From NCBI GenBank assembly GCA_964595945.1, contig CAZQSL010000173.1:1-5850 (forward strand): a DNA stretch of 5,850 nucleotides. The letters run 5' to 3'. Within the stretch, counting starts at the first letter, position 1; every line of letters begins with the position of its first letter. The notes beneath the pieces were generated by a model. The model ran no database searches. It saw only the letters and a program-made list of their open reading frames with translations, and had not been told where the DNA came from. Positions 1-5,850 of this stretch are shown here, in pieces. The translations under genes and the position numbers were made by a program. The stretch comes from CAZQSL01 sp964595945. Its GTDB lineage: Bacteria; UBP15; UBA6099; JAJRTR01.

Positions 1-67
1 TATAATTTTAGCATATTTTGGGTGTTGTGATGCTGGTTGCGGGAATAATGTGGTTGGTGGATTTGTG
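1..67. other. Gene-free left edge beyond the operon terminator
   Basis: No credible coding region lies here. Reading frames that begin in this stretch run straight through the hairpin terminator and antisense to pilQ, so they are shadows. Composition by hand count of bases 1-70 is G 23, C 3, T 29, A 15, so the G+T bias of the plus strand continues outside genes. The first six bases read TATAAT, but the window edge removes any -35 region, so no promoter is called. Confidence 0.6.
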
Positions 68-99
68 AAAAGGGGCGGTCGTGGAGACCGCCCCTTTTT
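68..99 (-). terminator. Rho-independent terminator of the pilMNOPQ operon, probably bidirectional
   Basis: The arms at 68-80 and 86-98 form a perfect 13-bp inverted repeat around a 5-nt loop (GTGGA). The core GGGGCGGTC pairs with GACCGCCCC and is flanked by A4 and T5 tracts. Read leftward, the stem begins 23 nt after the pilQ stop codon and ends in four U residues followed by CAC, so it should stop the operon transcript. Read rightward, the same hairpin is followed by five U residues, so it could also stop a convergent transcript from the left. The structure is seen directly; termination in both directions is inferred. Confidence 0.92.
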
Positions 100-121
100 G
101 GATGGCTGCAGGGTGGGGGAG

Positions 122-2962
122 TTAGGGTTTGACATTGATGACGGTGGGGGTGATGACGATGACGACTTCGGTTTCTTCGGAGTTTTTGAGTTTTTTCTTG
201 AAGATGGAGCCGACGAGGGGTATGTCGGAGAGGAGGGGTACGGAGGCTTTTTCGAGGGTTTCCTTTGATTGGGTGAGGCCGCCGATGATGATGGGGATGC
301 CGTTTTCGGCCTGGATTTCGGTGATGAGAGAGCGTTGTGCGAGGACGGGGTAGCCTTGTGATGTGTAGGAGGTGATTTCGTTGACGGAGATGTTGGCGGA
401 GAGGACGATGTAGTCGTCCTTGAAGTGTGGGATGATGGACATGGTGATGCCGGGGTTCCATTTTTCGGTGGCGGTTTCCCAGCCGGTGGTGGTGACGTAG
501 GTGTATTCTTCCGAGAAGTTGAAGTTGGCGGCGGTGTTTTCCTGTGCGGTGATGGAGGGGTTGGCGATGACGCGGCCGTTGATTTTCTGGATGAGGACGT
601 CGATGGTGGATGCGAAGGCGGAAATGTTGTCCTGGAGGGTGTCGTAGAGGAGGAATGAGCCGGTGCGGCCTGAGAGTCCGGCCTGGTTGGCGATGTATTG
701 GGAGAATGTGCTGTCGTTGGAGTCGCCGAAGTTGGTGCCGAGCGAGAATTTGCCGTCTTGGGACATGAAGCCGATCTGGTAGTTTTCGTCGTTGGTTTTC
801 TTGAGTTGGACGATTTGGACGTCGAGGCGTATTTGGTTGCGCTGGGTGTCGAGTTCTTTGATGAGGCGGCGTATCATGGCCATTTCGCTGGGTTGCGCGA
901 GGGCGTAGATGGAGTTGTCGGCGGCGTTGGGGGAGATGACCCATTTGTAGGATTGGGGGTGGTTGTCGGACTGGCGGGTTTCGCCGCCGGTGAAGGTGAT
1001 GTCTTCGGTGACGAAGAATCCGCCGTAGCCCGGGAATGCGTTGGTCTGTATGGAGGCTGACTGGAGGATGTGGCCCACGATCTGGATGGCGCGTACGCAG
1101 TTGATGTATTTGAGTTTGAAGGACTGGAATTCGTAGGTGTCGAAAGTGGGCTGGTCGAGGCCGCGGACGATGCGTTCGATGTTGTCGATGTACTGTTTTT
1201 GTGAGGTGACGATGACGGAGTTGGTCTGTTTGTCGACCTGGTAAGTGGAGACTTTGGTGGTGAGTCCGAATCCAGGGGTGGTGAAGATGCCGTCGAGGAT
1301 TTTCTTTTCTTCGATGTCGAAGACGTTGAGGTATTTGAGTTTGACGATGGTTGTGACGTATTGGCGTTCTTCGACGTCGAAGGCCTTGATGATTTCGTAG
1401 AAGCGTTTGTATTGTTCTTCGGTGCCGATGAATGTGATGGTGTTGGTGGGTTCGCTGAAGACGGCGGCGCCGCTGGAGAGGGCGGATTCGTTGGGGCTCT
1501 TGAAGAATGAGTCGACCTGTTCGAGGGACCTGATGTCGGCGACGGTGGCGTATTTGAGGGGGATGACGCGGGTGATGGTGAGGCGTGAGGGGATGTCGAG
1601 TTTTTTGATGAGGGCGAAGAAACGTTCGTAGATTTCTTTTTCGCCGACGAATATGATGGAGTTGGTGGTGGTGTCGAAGCTGATGGTGCTGAGAGCGGTG
1701 AAGGAGTAAGAGGATGTGGTGGGTGATGTGGTGGAGATGGTGAGGCCGCCGAAGTAGGGGTTGTTGATCATGGTGCCGAGTTGGGACTGGAAGTCGGACG
1801 TGAGGGTGATGTAGTCGAGCTGGATGATCTGGTTGACCTGTGAGTCGAGTTTGGGCAGGGAGTCGAGGGGTACGTCGAGGGAAGCGAGAAGGGTTTTAGC
1901 GCGGGCGATTTCGCTGTCGGTGCTTTTGATGATGATGATGTTGCGGCGGGTGTCGCATATTGTGGAAGGGACGATTGTTTTGAGTGATGCGAGTATGTCT
2001 GAGTTGCAGGCGTAGTTGTTTTTGAATCTGTAGATGTAGACTCTGAGTTTTGTGGCGGTGTCGCTGTAGATTTCGCCGGCGCTGAAGACGTCGACGCCTT
2101 CCTGAGCGGTGTCGCGGGACATGATGGCGTAGTAGTCGCCGTATTTGCGCCATGCCCAGTTGTTGGCGGAAGTGATGACGTCGAGGGCTGCTTCGAGGGT
2201 GATGTTGGAGAGTGTGACGGTGATGCCGCCGGCTGATGTGACGAGTTTGGCTTCGACGACGATGTTGGCGCCGCCGGCTGCTTCGGAGAGCATGCGGATG
2301 GCTTGTGAGATGTCGGCGTCCTGGAGGATGACGGGGCCGGTGATGTAGGGGGATTTGTCGTCGCCTTCGAGTCTTGAGGGGATGGTTGTTTCGGATGAGG
2401 ATTTTTTGCCGGGTGATGAGTATGCGATGATGTTGGAGGGTTCGGGGATGGAGGGTGCGAAGGAAGTGCTGCTGGTTTTGCTGTTTGATGTGGATGGTTG
2501 TGTGGGTGAGTTGGCGTAGGTATTCATGGGTGTGGCGGTGGATGAGTTGTTGAGGGCGAGCTGGATGCCGAGGTTGTTGCGTGTGTTGTTGAAGTCGAAT
2601 TTGACGACTTCGGTGAGGTTGATGGATACGTATGTGGAGGTCTGGCCGTTGACGGACATTTCTTTGACTGAGAGGTTTGTGACGGGGCCTTTGTTGATGG
2701 TGAGGGTGTCGTAGGGCAGGCCGTTGGTGGTGTTGAGGAATTGGACCATGATGTGTGCGGGGTCGTCGAATTCCTTGACTTTGTATTTGAGTGTTTTGGT
2801 GCCTTTGAATTCGATTATGGTTTTGCCGCTGTCCTGGGAGAAGTTGATGCGGATGAGTTTGACCGGGGCGTCCTGTGCGGAATGTACGGGCATGGAGAGG
2901 ACGGCCAGCGTGAGTGTGAGTAGTAGTGTCAGGGCGGCTTTTGGGAGATTGTTATGCGTCAT
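122..2962 (-). CDS. pilQ: Type IV pilus outer-membrane secretin PilQ, long form with five N1-type repeats
   Basis: PilQ forms the multimeric outer-membrane channel through which the type IV pilus passes. Residues 1 to about 28-29 look like a Sec signal peptide: hydrophobic core at 10-23, cleavage near VHS/A. An AMIN-like domain, which typically binds peptidoglycan, spans about 34-137. A Ser/Thr/Pro-rich linker follows at 139-203, then an STN/N0-like domain at about 205-283. Five N1-type (secretin_N, KH-like) repeats lie near 306-363, 377-456, 463-529, 537-603 and 613-705. The secretin core spans about 710-944. It contains VIANPSITAQENTA (798-811) and the family signature IIIGG (891-895) followed by VPLLSDIPLVGSIF (908-921). 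The protein ends at 946, so there is no GspD-type C-terminal S-domain. At 946 residues it is longer than the roughly 700-770 of well-studied proteobacterial PilQ; the extra N domains explain this. The ribosome-binding site is weak (GGAAA, 33-bp gap after pilP). Identity is very secure. Confidence 0.97.
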   Translation of the reverse strand: MTHNNLPKAALTLLLTLTLAVLSMPVHSAQDAPVKLIRINFSQDSGKTIIEFKGTKTLKYKVKEFDDPAHIMVQFLNTTNGLPYDTLTINKGPVTNLSVKEMSVNGQTSTYVSINLTEVVKFDFNNTRNNLGIQLALNNSSTATPMNTYANSPTQPSTSNSKTSSTSFAPSIPEPSNIIAYSSPGKKSSSETTIPSRLEGDDKSPYITGPVILQDADISQAIRMLSEAAGGANIVVEAKLVTSAGGITVTLSNITLEAALDVITSANNWAWRKYGDYYAIMSRDTAQEGVDVFSAGEIYSDTATKLRVYIYRFKNNYACNSDILASLKTIVPSTICDTRRNIIIIKSTDSEIARAKTLLASLDVPLDSLPKLDSQVNQIIQLDYITLTSDFQSQLGTMINNPYFGGLTISTTSPTTSSYSFTALSTISFDTTTNSIIFVGEKEIYERFFALIKKLDIPSRLTITRVIPLKYATVADIRSLEQVDSFFKSPNESALSSGAAVFSEPTNTITFIGTEEQYKRFYEIIKAFDVEERQYVTTIVKLKYLNVFDIEEKKILDGIFTTPGFGLTTKVSTYQVDKQTNSVIVTSQKQYIDNIERIVRGLDQPTFDTYEFQSFKLKYINCVRAIQIVGHILQSASIQTNAFPGYGGFFVTEDITFTGGETRQSDNHPQSYKWVISPNAADNSIYALAQPSEMAMIRRLIKELDTQRNQIRLDVQIVQLKKTNDENYQIGFMSQDGKFSLGTNFGDSNDSTFSQYIANQAGLSGRTGSFLLYDTLQDNISAFASTIDVLIQKINGRVIANPSITAQENTAANFNFSEEYTYVTTTGWETATEKWNPGITMSIIPHFKDDYIVLSANISVNEITSYTSQGYPVLAQRSLITEIQAENGIPIIIGGLTQSKETLEKASVPLLSDIPLVGSIFKKKLKNSEETEVVIVITPTVINVKP
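848..2047 (-). repeat. Five tandem N1-type domain repeats within pilQ
   Basis: This block encodes PilQ residues about 306-705. Each unit has the same layout: a beta-strand opening such as IIQLDYI, VIPLKYA, IVKLKYL or SFKLKYI; a helix; a strand with N(S/T)I in four of the five units (TNSIIFVG, TNTITFIG, TNSVIVTS, DNSIYALA); and a closing helix ending in LD or FD before a short linker. The units are diverged protein-level repeats, not near-identical DNA repeats. In known secretins such domains stack as periplasmic rings below the channel. Boundaries are by eye. Confidence 0.8.
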
Positions 2963-2995
2963 CTTTGGTTTTCCGTTTCCGATGTGTTGTTTTAT

Positions 2996-3778
2996 TTACT
3001 GTCTGGTCTTGTCTTCGGTTTTTGATGTGGCAGATGAGTAGGGCTTGTTGCCGGTTTTTTTCTGGTCGATGTATTCCTTGTAGCTGATGTCGTTATTGCT
3101 GTCGGAGGTGGCAGCTTCGGACTCGGCTCCGAATTTGTATTTGAGGTATTCGTAGAACATGTCGTTGTCGCCGACTGGGAGGTTGAGTTTGGCTGAGCTT
3201 TGAGCCTGGTCGAGTTCGGCGGTGTTGGCGACGCGGCGTTCGGTGAACATGGTGAGGCGCATGGTGCGGTCGCCTCTTTCTATGACGACGTCGTAATCGC
3301 TGATGGTTTTGACGACAGAGCCGTTTTCGAGGACGTCGCCGATGCGGATGATTTTGTCGTTGCCGGCGATTTTGACGAGGGCGATTTTGCCGCTTTGGGT
3401 GGTGGATGTGCCGATTACGCGGAAGTCTTCGCCTGCGATTTTCTGGAGTGGTTCCCAGTCGCCTTCCATGTAGCTTACTCTGAGGAAGGGATCGCGTCTG
3501 CCGGTGTCCTTATTAAAATTTGGATAAATCATATCAAAACCGGCCTGTTTTATCAAGTCGTCGTCCTGTTGTGCGGTGTCTGTCTGGGTTGTGGAAGTGG
3601 CGGCGGCAGTGGTGAGTGATTTGGCGCCTGGGGTTTTGATGGTGGAGGTGGCGGCTGCTGGTACGGAGGGGGATGGAGTGGGTGGGGTGGCTGTGCGTGT
3701 GCAGCCGGTGGCGAGTGTGAGCAGTGCTGCCGCGGCGGCGAGTGTGAGGGTCAGTTGTTTGAGTTCGTTGCGTTTCAT
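2996..3778 (-). CDS. pilP: Type IV pilus assembly lipoprotein PilP
   Basis: PilP couples the inner-membrane PilN/PilO dimer to the periplasmic domains of the PilQ secretin. The N-terminus has a basic start and a hydrophobic stretch (about 8-24) ending in LATGC, with Cys26 the likely lipidated residue. The lipobox is slightly atypical because the -3 residue is Ala. Residues 28-73 are a Thr/Ala/Pro/Ser-rich linker. GRRDPFL (93-99) matches the conserved RRDPF motif that PilP uses to contact PilO/PilN. Residues about 117-178 form the compact beta-rich homology domain (VIGTS, ALVKI, IRIGDVL, VVKTI, VVIERG). A polar tail of some 80 residues follows, longer than in the usual 170-180 residue family members. 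The start follows the pilO stop by 12 bp with only a weak GGA ribosome-binding site 6 nt upstream. Codons 75-90 are oddly A+T-rich; see the internal promoter entry. Sequence identity is convincing despite divergence. Confidence 0.93.
   Translation of the reverse strand: MKRNELKQLTLTLAAAAALLTLATGCTRTATPPTPSPSVPAAATSTIKTPGAKSLTTAAATSTTQTDTAQQDDDLIKQAGFDMIYPNFNKDTGRRDPFLRVSYMEGDWEPLQKIAGEDFRVIGTSTTQSGKIALVKIAGNDKIIRIGDVLENGSVVKTISDYDVVIERGDRTMRLTMFTERRVANTAELDQAQSSAKLNLPVGDNDMFYEYLKYKFGAESEAATSDSNNDISYKEYIDQKKTGNKPYSSATSKTEDKTRQ
3528..3556 (-). promoter_or_regulatory. Candidate internal sigma70-type promoter within pilP, directed at pilQ
   Basis: On the minus strand TTGATA (3556-3551, five of six to TTGACA) is separated by exactly 17 bp from TATGAT (3533-3528, five of six to TATAAT). 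Transcription would begin near 3520, inside pilP, and reach pilQ after a leader of about 560 nt. The elements sit in an A+T-rich island (3509-3556, 13 of 48 bases G or C) in otherwise G/C-rich coding DNA. Its codons (TTG, ATA, TTT, GAT, ATT, TAT, AAT) are ones the operon otherwise avoids. Sequence elements are seen; promoter activity is inferred. Confidence 0.5.
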
Positions 3779-3790
3779 GGCAGGTCCGTT

Positions 3791-4561
3791 TTAGAATGCG
3801 AGTTGGGGTGATTCCGCTTTTTGTATGTAGAAGGAGAGCGGCATTTTGACTGAGAGAGTGACTTGGGAGCCGAGTTCTTTTTCTTCGATTTTTTGCTGGG
3901 ATTCTTCGTCGATTTTTTGTTTGTCGCTGGAGCTGGAGTCGTCGATGGACATTTCGAGTTCGTTGACTACGACGAGTTTGGGGAATGTGGCGAGTTCGTT
4001 GAGGAATGTGTAGACATTTTGGAAAGTGCCTGATATGGAGAAGTCGATATCGGTGGTGGAGTATTCCTTGTCCTGGTCGAAGACGAGTTTGGGGTTGTTG
4101 GGTTTGGGGGCGGCGCCGGGGGTAGTGGATTTTGGGGTTGGGGTGGCGGCTGGTGTTTTTGCGGCGGAGGCGGTTTTTGGTTTTGCGCGTTCGCTTTTGC
4201 CGGATGTTTTGGGTTTGATGGTTTCGATGTCGACATGTGTGGCGAGGGCGAGGTTTTCGATGAGGACGAGGAGTCTTGGTACGAAGACGTTTTCGGGGAA
4301 GAATTTTTCGATGCGTTTGATTTCTGCTTTGAGACGGCCGATTTCGATGATGGTTTCGTCGAGTTGTTTTTTTGTTGCTTCGACTTCGCGGACCTGTTTT
4401 TTGAGGTCGGAGACTGTTTTTTGTTTTTCGGCGATCTGGGTTTGGATGGGTGTGTATTTGTAGAAGTAGAAAAGGCCTGCTGCGCCGAGCTGGACGATGA
4501 GCAGCAGGAGTACGATGGCGTTTTTGGTGTTTGCCGATGATGTGAGCGAACCGAATTGCAT
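3791..4561 (-). CDS. pilO: Type IV pilus inner-membrane alignment protein PilO
   Basis: PilO pairs with PilN in the inner membrane and, with PilP, forms the periplasmic alignment complex. It has a short cytoplasmic N-terminus, one transmembrane segment (about 14-34, rich in L, V, A and G) and a Lys/Glu-rich coiled coil (about 38-87). A ferredoxin-like periplasmic domain follows, recognisable from VFVPRLLVLIENLALAT (92-108) and from the family-typical segment DFSISGTFQNVYTFLNEL (173-190) leading into LVVVNELEM. Two additions make it 256 residues against about 205-215 in studied homologues: a Pro/Thr/Ala/Lys-rich insertion at 117-157 and an acidic Ser/Lys/Glu-rich insertion at about 206-230. 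The start lies 11 bp after the pilN stop and has a good ribosome-binding site overlapping that stop codon. Confidence 0.95.
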   Translation of the reverse strand: MQFGSLTSSANTKNAIVLLLLIVQLGAAGLFYFYKYTPIQTQIAEKQKTVSDLKKQVREVEATKKQLDETIIEIGRLKAEIKRIEKFFPENVFVPRLLVLIENLALATHVDIETIKPKTSGKSERAKPKTASAAKTPAATPTPKSTTPGAAPKPNNPKLVFDQDKEYSTTDIDFSISGTFQNVYTFLNELATFPKLVVVNELEMSIDDSSSSDKQKIDEESQQKIEEKELGSQVTLSVKMPLSFYIQKAESPQLAF

Positions 4562-4569
4562 TGGTTGGG

Positions 4570-4574
4570 TCCTT
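4570..4574 (-). promoter_or_regulatory. Shine-Dalgarno of pilO formed partly by the pilN stop codon
   Basis: The sequence TAAGGACCCAACCAATG joins the pilN TAA to the pilO ATG. AAGGA uses the last two bases of the stop codon and sits 8 nt before the start, an ideal spacing. It supports the chosen pilO start and suggests translational coupling of PilN and PilO, which work as a heterodimer. Confidence 0.75.
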
Positions 4575-5289
4575 ATTCGTTGTTGGGAGGCAGTGGGCCG
4601 GTGCCTGGTGTGGGTACCCGGGATGGCGGTGTGGTGCGGCTGGTGCGGGATTGTCTGGGGGCGGGTTTGCCGCCCTGTGGGTTTTCGGCCGTTTTTTTGG
4701 TTGTTTCGCTTGTGAGTTTCATGTTGCCGGTGAGGCGGAATGATTTTGCGATTTCGGCGATGGCCATGGATTCTTTGGTGTTGTCGCCGCCGGAGCTGCT
4801 TTTGCTGGTGCTGGCCTGTTCGAGTTGGACGGTGAGTATGTGGGGGATGGTGTTGAGCTGGAGCATGAAGTGTCCGATGGATGAGTATGTGAAGGTGGCG
4901 CCGTCGAGGTCGTATTGGCCGTCTCTTGATGCCTTGAGGGTGTCGATCCAGACGTCTTTCGGGATTTTTTCTCTTATGCGGTCAAAGAGGTCTGTCCATT
5001 GGCGCTGGTTTTGTGAGATGCTGTTGACGAAGTTTTTTTTGCCTTCGAGGTAGTTTTTTTCCTCCTGTGCGGTGTTGAAGTCTTCGATGATGCCCTGGAA
5101 GCTTTTGAGTCGTGTGCGGAGTTGTTCTTCTTCGCTGGCGAGTTCGAGTAGTCTCATGTTGGTGTTCCAGTAGAGGTAACCTATGCCGAGGATGACGATG
5201 ATGAAGGATGCGATGACGGGCCACAGTGGTAGTTTGAGGCCCTGTTTGATTTCGAGTTTGACTTTTGGTTGCAGGTTTACTTTGATCAT
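4573..5289 (-). CDS. pilN: Type IV pilus inner-membrane assembly protein PilN
   Basis: PilN connects cytoplasmic PilM to periplasmic PilO/PilP. The N-terminus MIKVNLQP is a version of the conserved (I/V)NLLP motif that inserts into a groove of PilM. A transmembrane segment (about 21-41) follows, then a coiled coil (about 44-85). The periplasmic fimbrial-assembly domain begins near WTDLFDRIREKIPKDVWI (98-115) and runs to about residue 192 (FRLTGNMKL). The last 45 residues form a Pro/Thr/Arg/Ser-rich tail without predicted structure, which the usual roughly 180-210 residue family members lack. The start lies 24 bp after the pilM stop. A short AGG is 6 nt before the ATG, and a better AAAGG sits 15 nt before it. 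Together with the neighbours the assignment is secure. Confidence 0.95.
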   Translation of the reverse strand: MIKVNLQPKVKLEIKQGLKLPLWPVIASFIIVILGIGYLYWNTNMRLLELASEEEQLRTRLKSFQGIIEDFNTAQEEKNYLEGKKNFVNSISQNQRQWTDLFDRIREKIPKDVWIDTLKASRDGQYDLDGATFTYSSIGHFMLQLNTIPHILTVQLEQASTSKSSSGGDNTKESMAIAEIAKSFRLTGNMKLTSETTKKTAENPQGGKPAPRQSRTSRTTPPSRVPTPGTGPLPPNNE

Positions 5290-5313
5290 GGTTAACCTGG
5301 TGTGCCTTTCGGG

Positions 5314-5850
5314 TTATGCGAGCATGGCGGCCTGGCTAGCGCTGCCGAATTCGTAGGAGGGTTCGATTTCGACGTGGAGGCAGGATTTTGCGAGTTGTTT
5401 TGGAGGCAGCTGTCGCAGGGAGAGGCCGGTGGCGACGCCGAGGAATGGGACGAGGGCGGCGACTTTTTCGATGGGGAGGGAGCCGATGTAGGGGATGTTG
5501 GCGAGGGGGTTGGCGTGGGAGGCAGGTATGCCGAGGTCGTCTTCGAAGTAGCGGGCGATGCCTTTGAGGAGGGAGCCGCCGCCGGTGAGGAGGATTTTGG
5601 TGACGTTTTCGCCTCTGTATTTCGATGAGTAGTAGGCGAGGGATCGGCGGATTTCGAGGGAGAGGGTTTCGAGGTGGGGTTTGAGCATGGAGTGTATGGT
5701 GTGGGTGTCCTGGTCGAAGTCTTGTGAGGAGTTGTCGTCGATGAAGGCGATGCCTTTTTCGCGTTTGACTTTTTCGGAGTCGAGGAATGAGTAGCCCATG
5801 CCGGATTCGATGGCGTGGGTGAGAGCGTCGCCGCCGATGGAGAAGACGCG
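5314..5850 (-). CDS. pilM: Type IV pilus actin-like ATPase PilM, C-terminal part (5' end outside window)
   Basis: PilM is a cytoplasmic FtsA/actin-like protein that binds ATP and the N-terminus of PilN, relaying between the motor and the periplasmic complex. The frame is open to the right window edge: the codons before the first in-window Met (5799) read RVFSIGGDALTHAIESG. This matches the conserved IGG-LT segment of PilM, so 5799 is not the start. About 178 codons are present, roughly the last half. The next segment, EKVKREKG, matches the conserved KR-G of the family. The nucleotide-binding signature LLTGGGSLLKG and the ending AALVPFLGVATGLSLRQL are also typical. A further 20-25 residue tail follows that has no clear match to the family consensus that I recall. 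All evidence points to an intact gene continuing beyond the window. Confidence 0.95.
   Translation of the reverse strand, partial: RVFSIGGDALTHAIESGMGYSFLDSEKVKREKGIAFIDDNSSQDFDQDTHTIHSMLKPHLETLSLEIRRSLAYYSSKYRGENVTKILLTGGGSLLKGIARYFEDDLGIPASHANPLANIPYIGSLPIEKVAALVPFLGVATGLSLRQLPPKQLAKSCLHVEIEPSYEFGSASQAAMLA

Noticed and set aside
1..33. TATAAT at the left edge on the plus strand, and TAAAAT on the minus strand (10-5), as promoters
   Set aside because: The plus-strand motif has its -35 region outside the window and only the terminator and antisense pilQ downstream. The minus-strand motif has no -35 match at 16-18 bp upstream.
50..1060. Several plus-strand open frames (for example 129-353, 425-658, 698-1060)
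   Set aside because: They lie wholly or mostly antisense to pilQ and have low-complexity G/V/D/E-rich translations typical of the complement of C-ended codons. The one beginning at 50 also crosses the terminator hairpin.
1896..2153. Minus-strand 85-codon Arg/His/Gln-rich frame
   Set aside because: It is out of frame inside pilQ, and its repetitive R/H/Q content comes from reading pilQ codons in a shifted frame.
3200..3619. Plus-strand 139-codon frame opposite pilP
   Set aside because: Its Phe/Asp/Gly/Val-rich translation mirrors the codons of pilP. There is no ribosome-binding site, and pilP is supported by family motifs.
4026..4540. Plus-strand frames of 145 and 101 codons opposite pilO
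   Set aside because: Both overlap each other and the well-supported pilO gene, and their Cys/Phe/Asp-rich sequences have no domain-like pattern.
5290..5297. GGTTAACC palindrome just before the pilN start as an operator
   Set aside because: It is only 8 bp with no second copy in the other gaps, inside an operon and overlapping the ribosome-binding region; chance is sufficient.
122..5850. Type II secretion system (gspC-D-L-M) instead of type IV pilus
   Set aside because: Gene order M-N-O-P-Q, the NLQP docking motif in PilN, the RRDPF motif in PilP and the AMIN domain in PilQ fit a type IV pilus; no GspC- or GspE-like gene is present.

Overview
The window is almost entirely one leftward (minus-strand) operon with the classic order pilM-pilN-pilO-pilP-pilQ. 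This is the alignment subcomplex and outer-membrane secretin of a type IVa pilus machine. From right to left it holds the 3' part of pilM (cut by the window edge), pilN, pilO, pilP and a long pilQ. A strong hairpin terminator lies just after pilQ, followed by a short gene-free left edge. Gaps between genes are 24, 11, 12 and 33 bp, and all five genes end in TAA.

The genes encode a trans-envelope assembly. PilM is a cytoplasmic actin-like protein that docks onto the N-terminal tail of PilN. PilN and PilO are bitopic inner-membrane proteins with periplasmic coiled coils and ferredoxin-like domains. PilP is a lipoprotein linking PilNO to the secretin. PilQ is the outer-membrane channel for the pilus. 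The motor ATPases, PilC and the pilins are not in the window.

The host must be a diderm (Gram-negative-type) bacterium. GC is in the mid-50s percent, judged from a few hand-counted lines. The coding strand is strikingly C-rich over G, with C-ended codons preferred. The protein divergence and PilQ architecture do not look like Proteobacteria. A PVC-group bacterium (Verrucomicrobia/Lentisphaerae/Kiritimatiellae-like) is only a weak guess.

I do not see a wholly new system. The points most worth a second look are: (1) a good sigma70-type promoter (TTGATA, 17 bp, TATGAT) inside pilP, in an A+T-rich patch whose codon use breaks sharply from its surroundings; (2) a PilQ with five N1-type ring domains instead of the one or two seen in many PilQ proteins; (3) Pro/Thr/Ser/Ala-rich disordered segments in PilN, PilO, PilP and PilQ, including an unusual insertion in PilO and a tail on PilN; and (4) strong strand asymmetry that continues into non-coding DNA.
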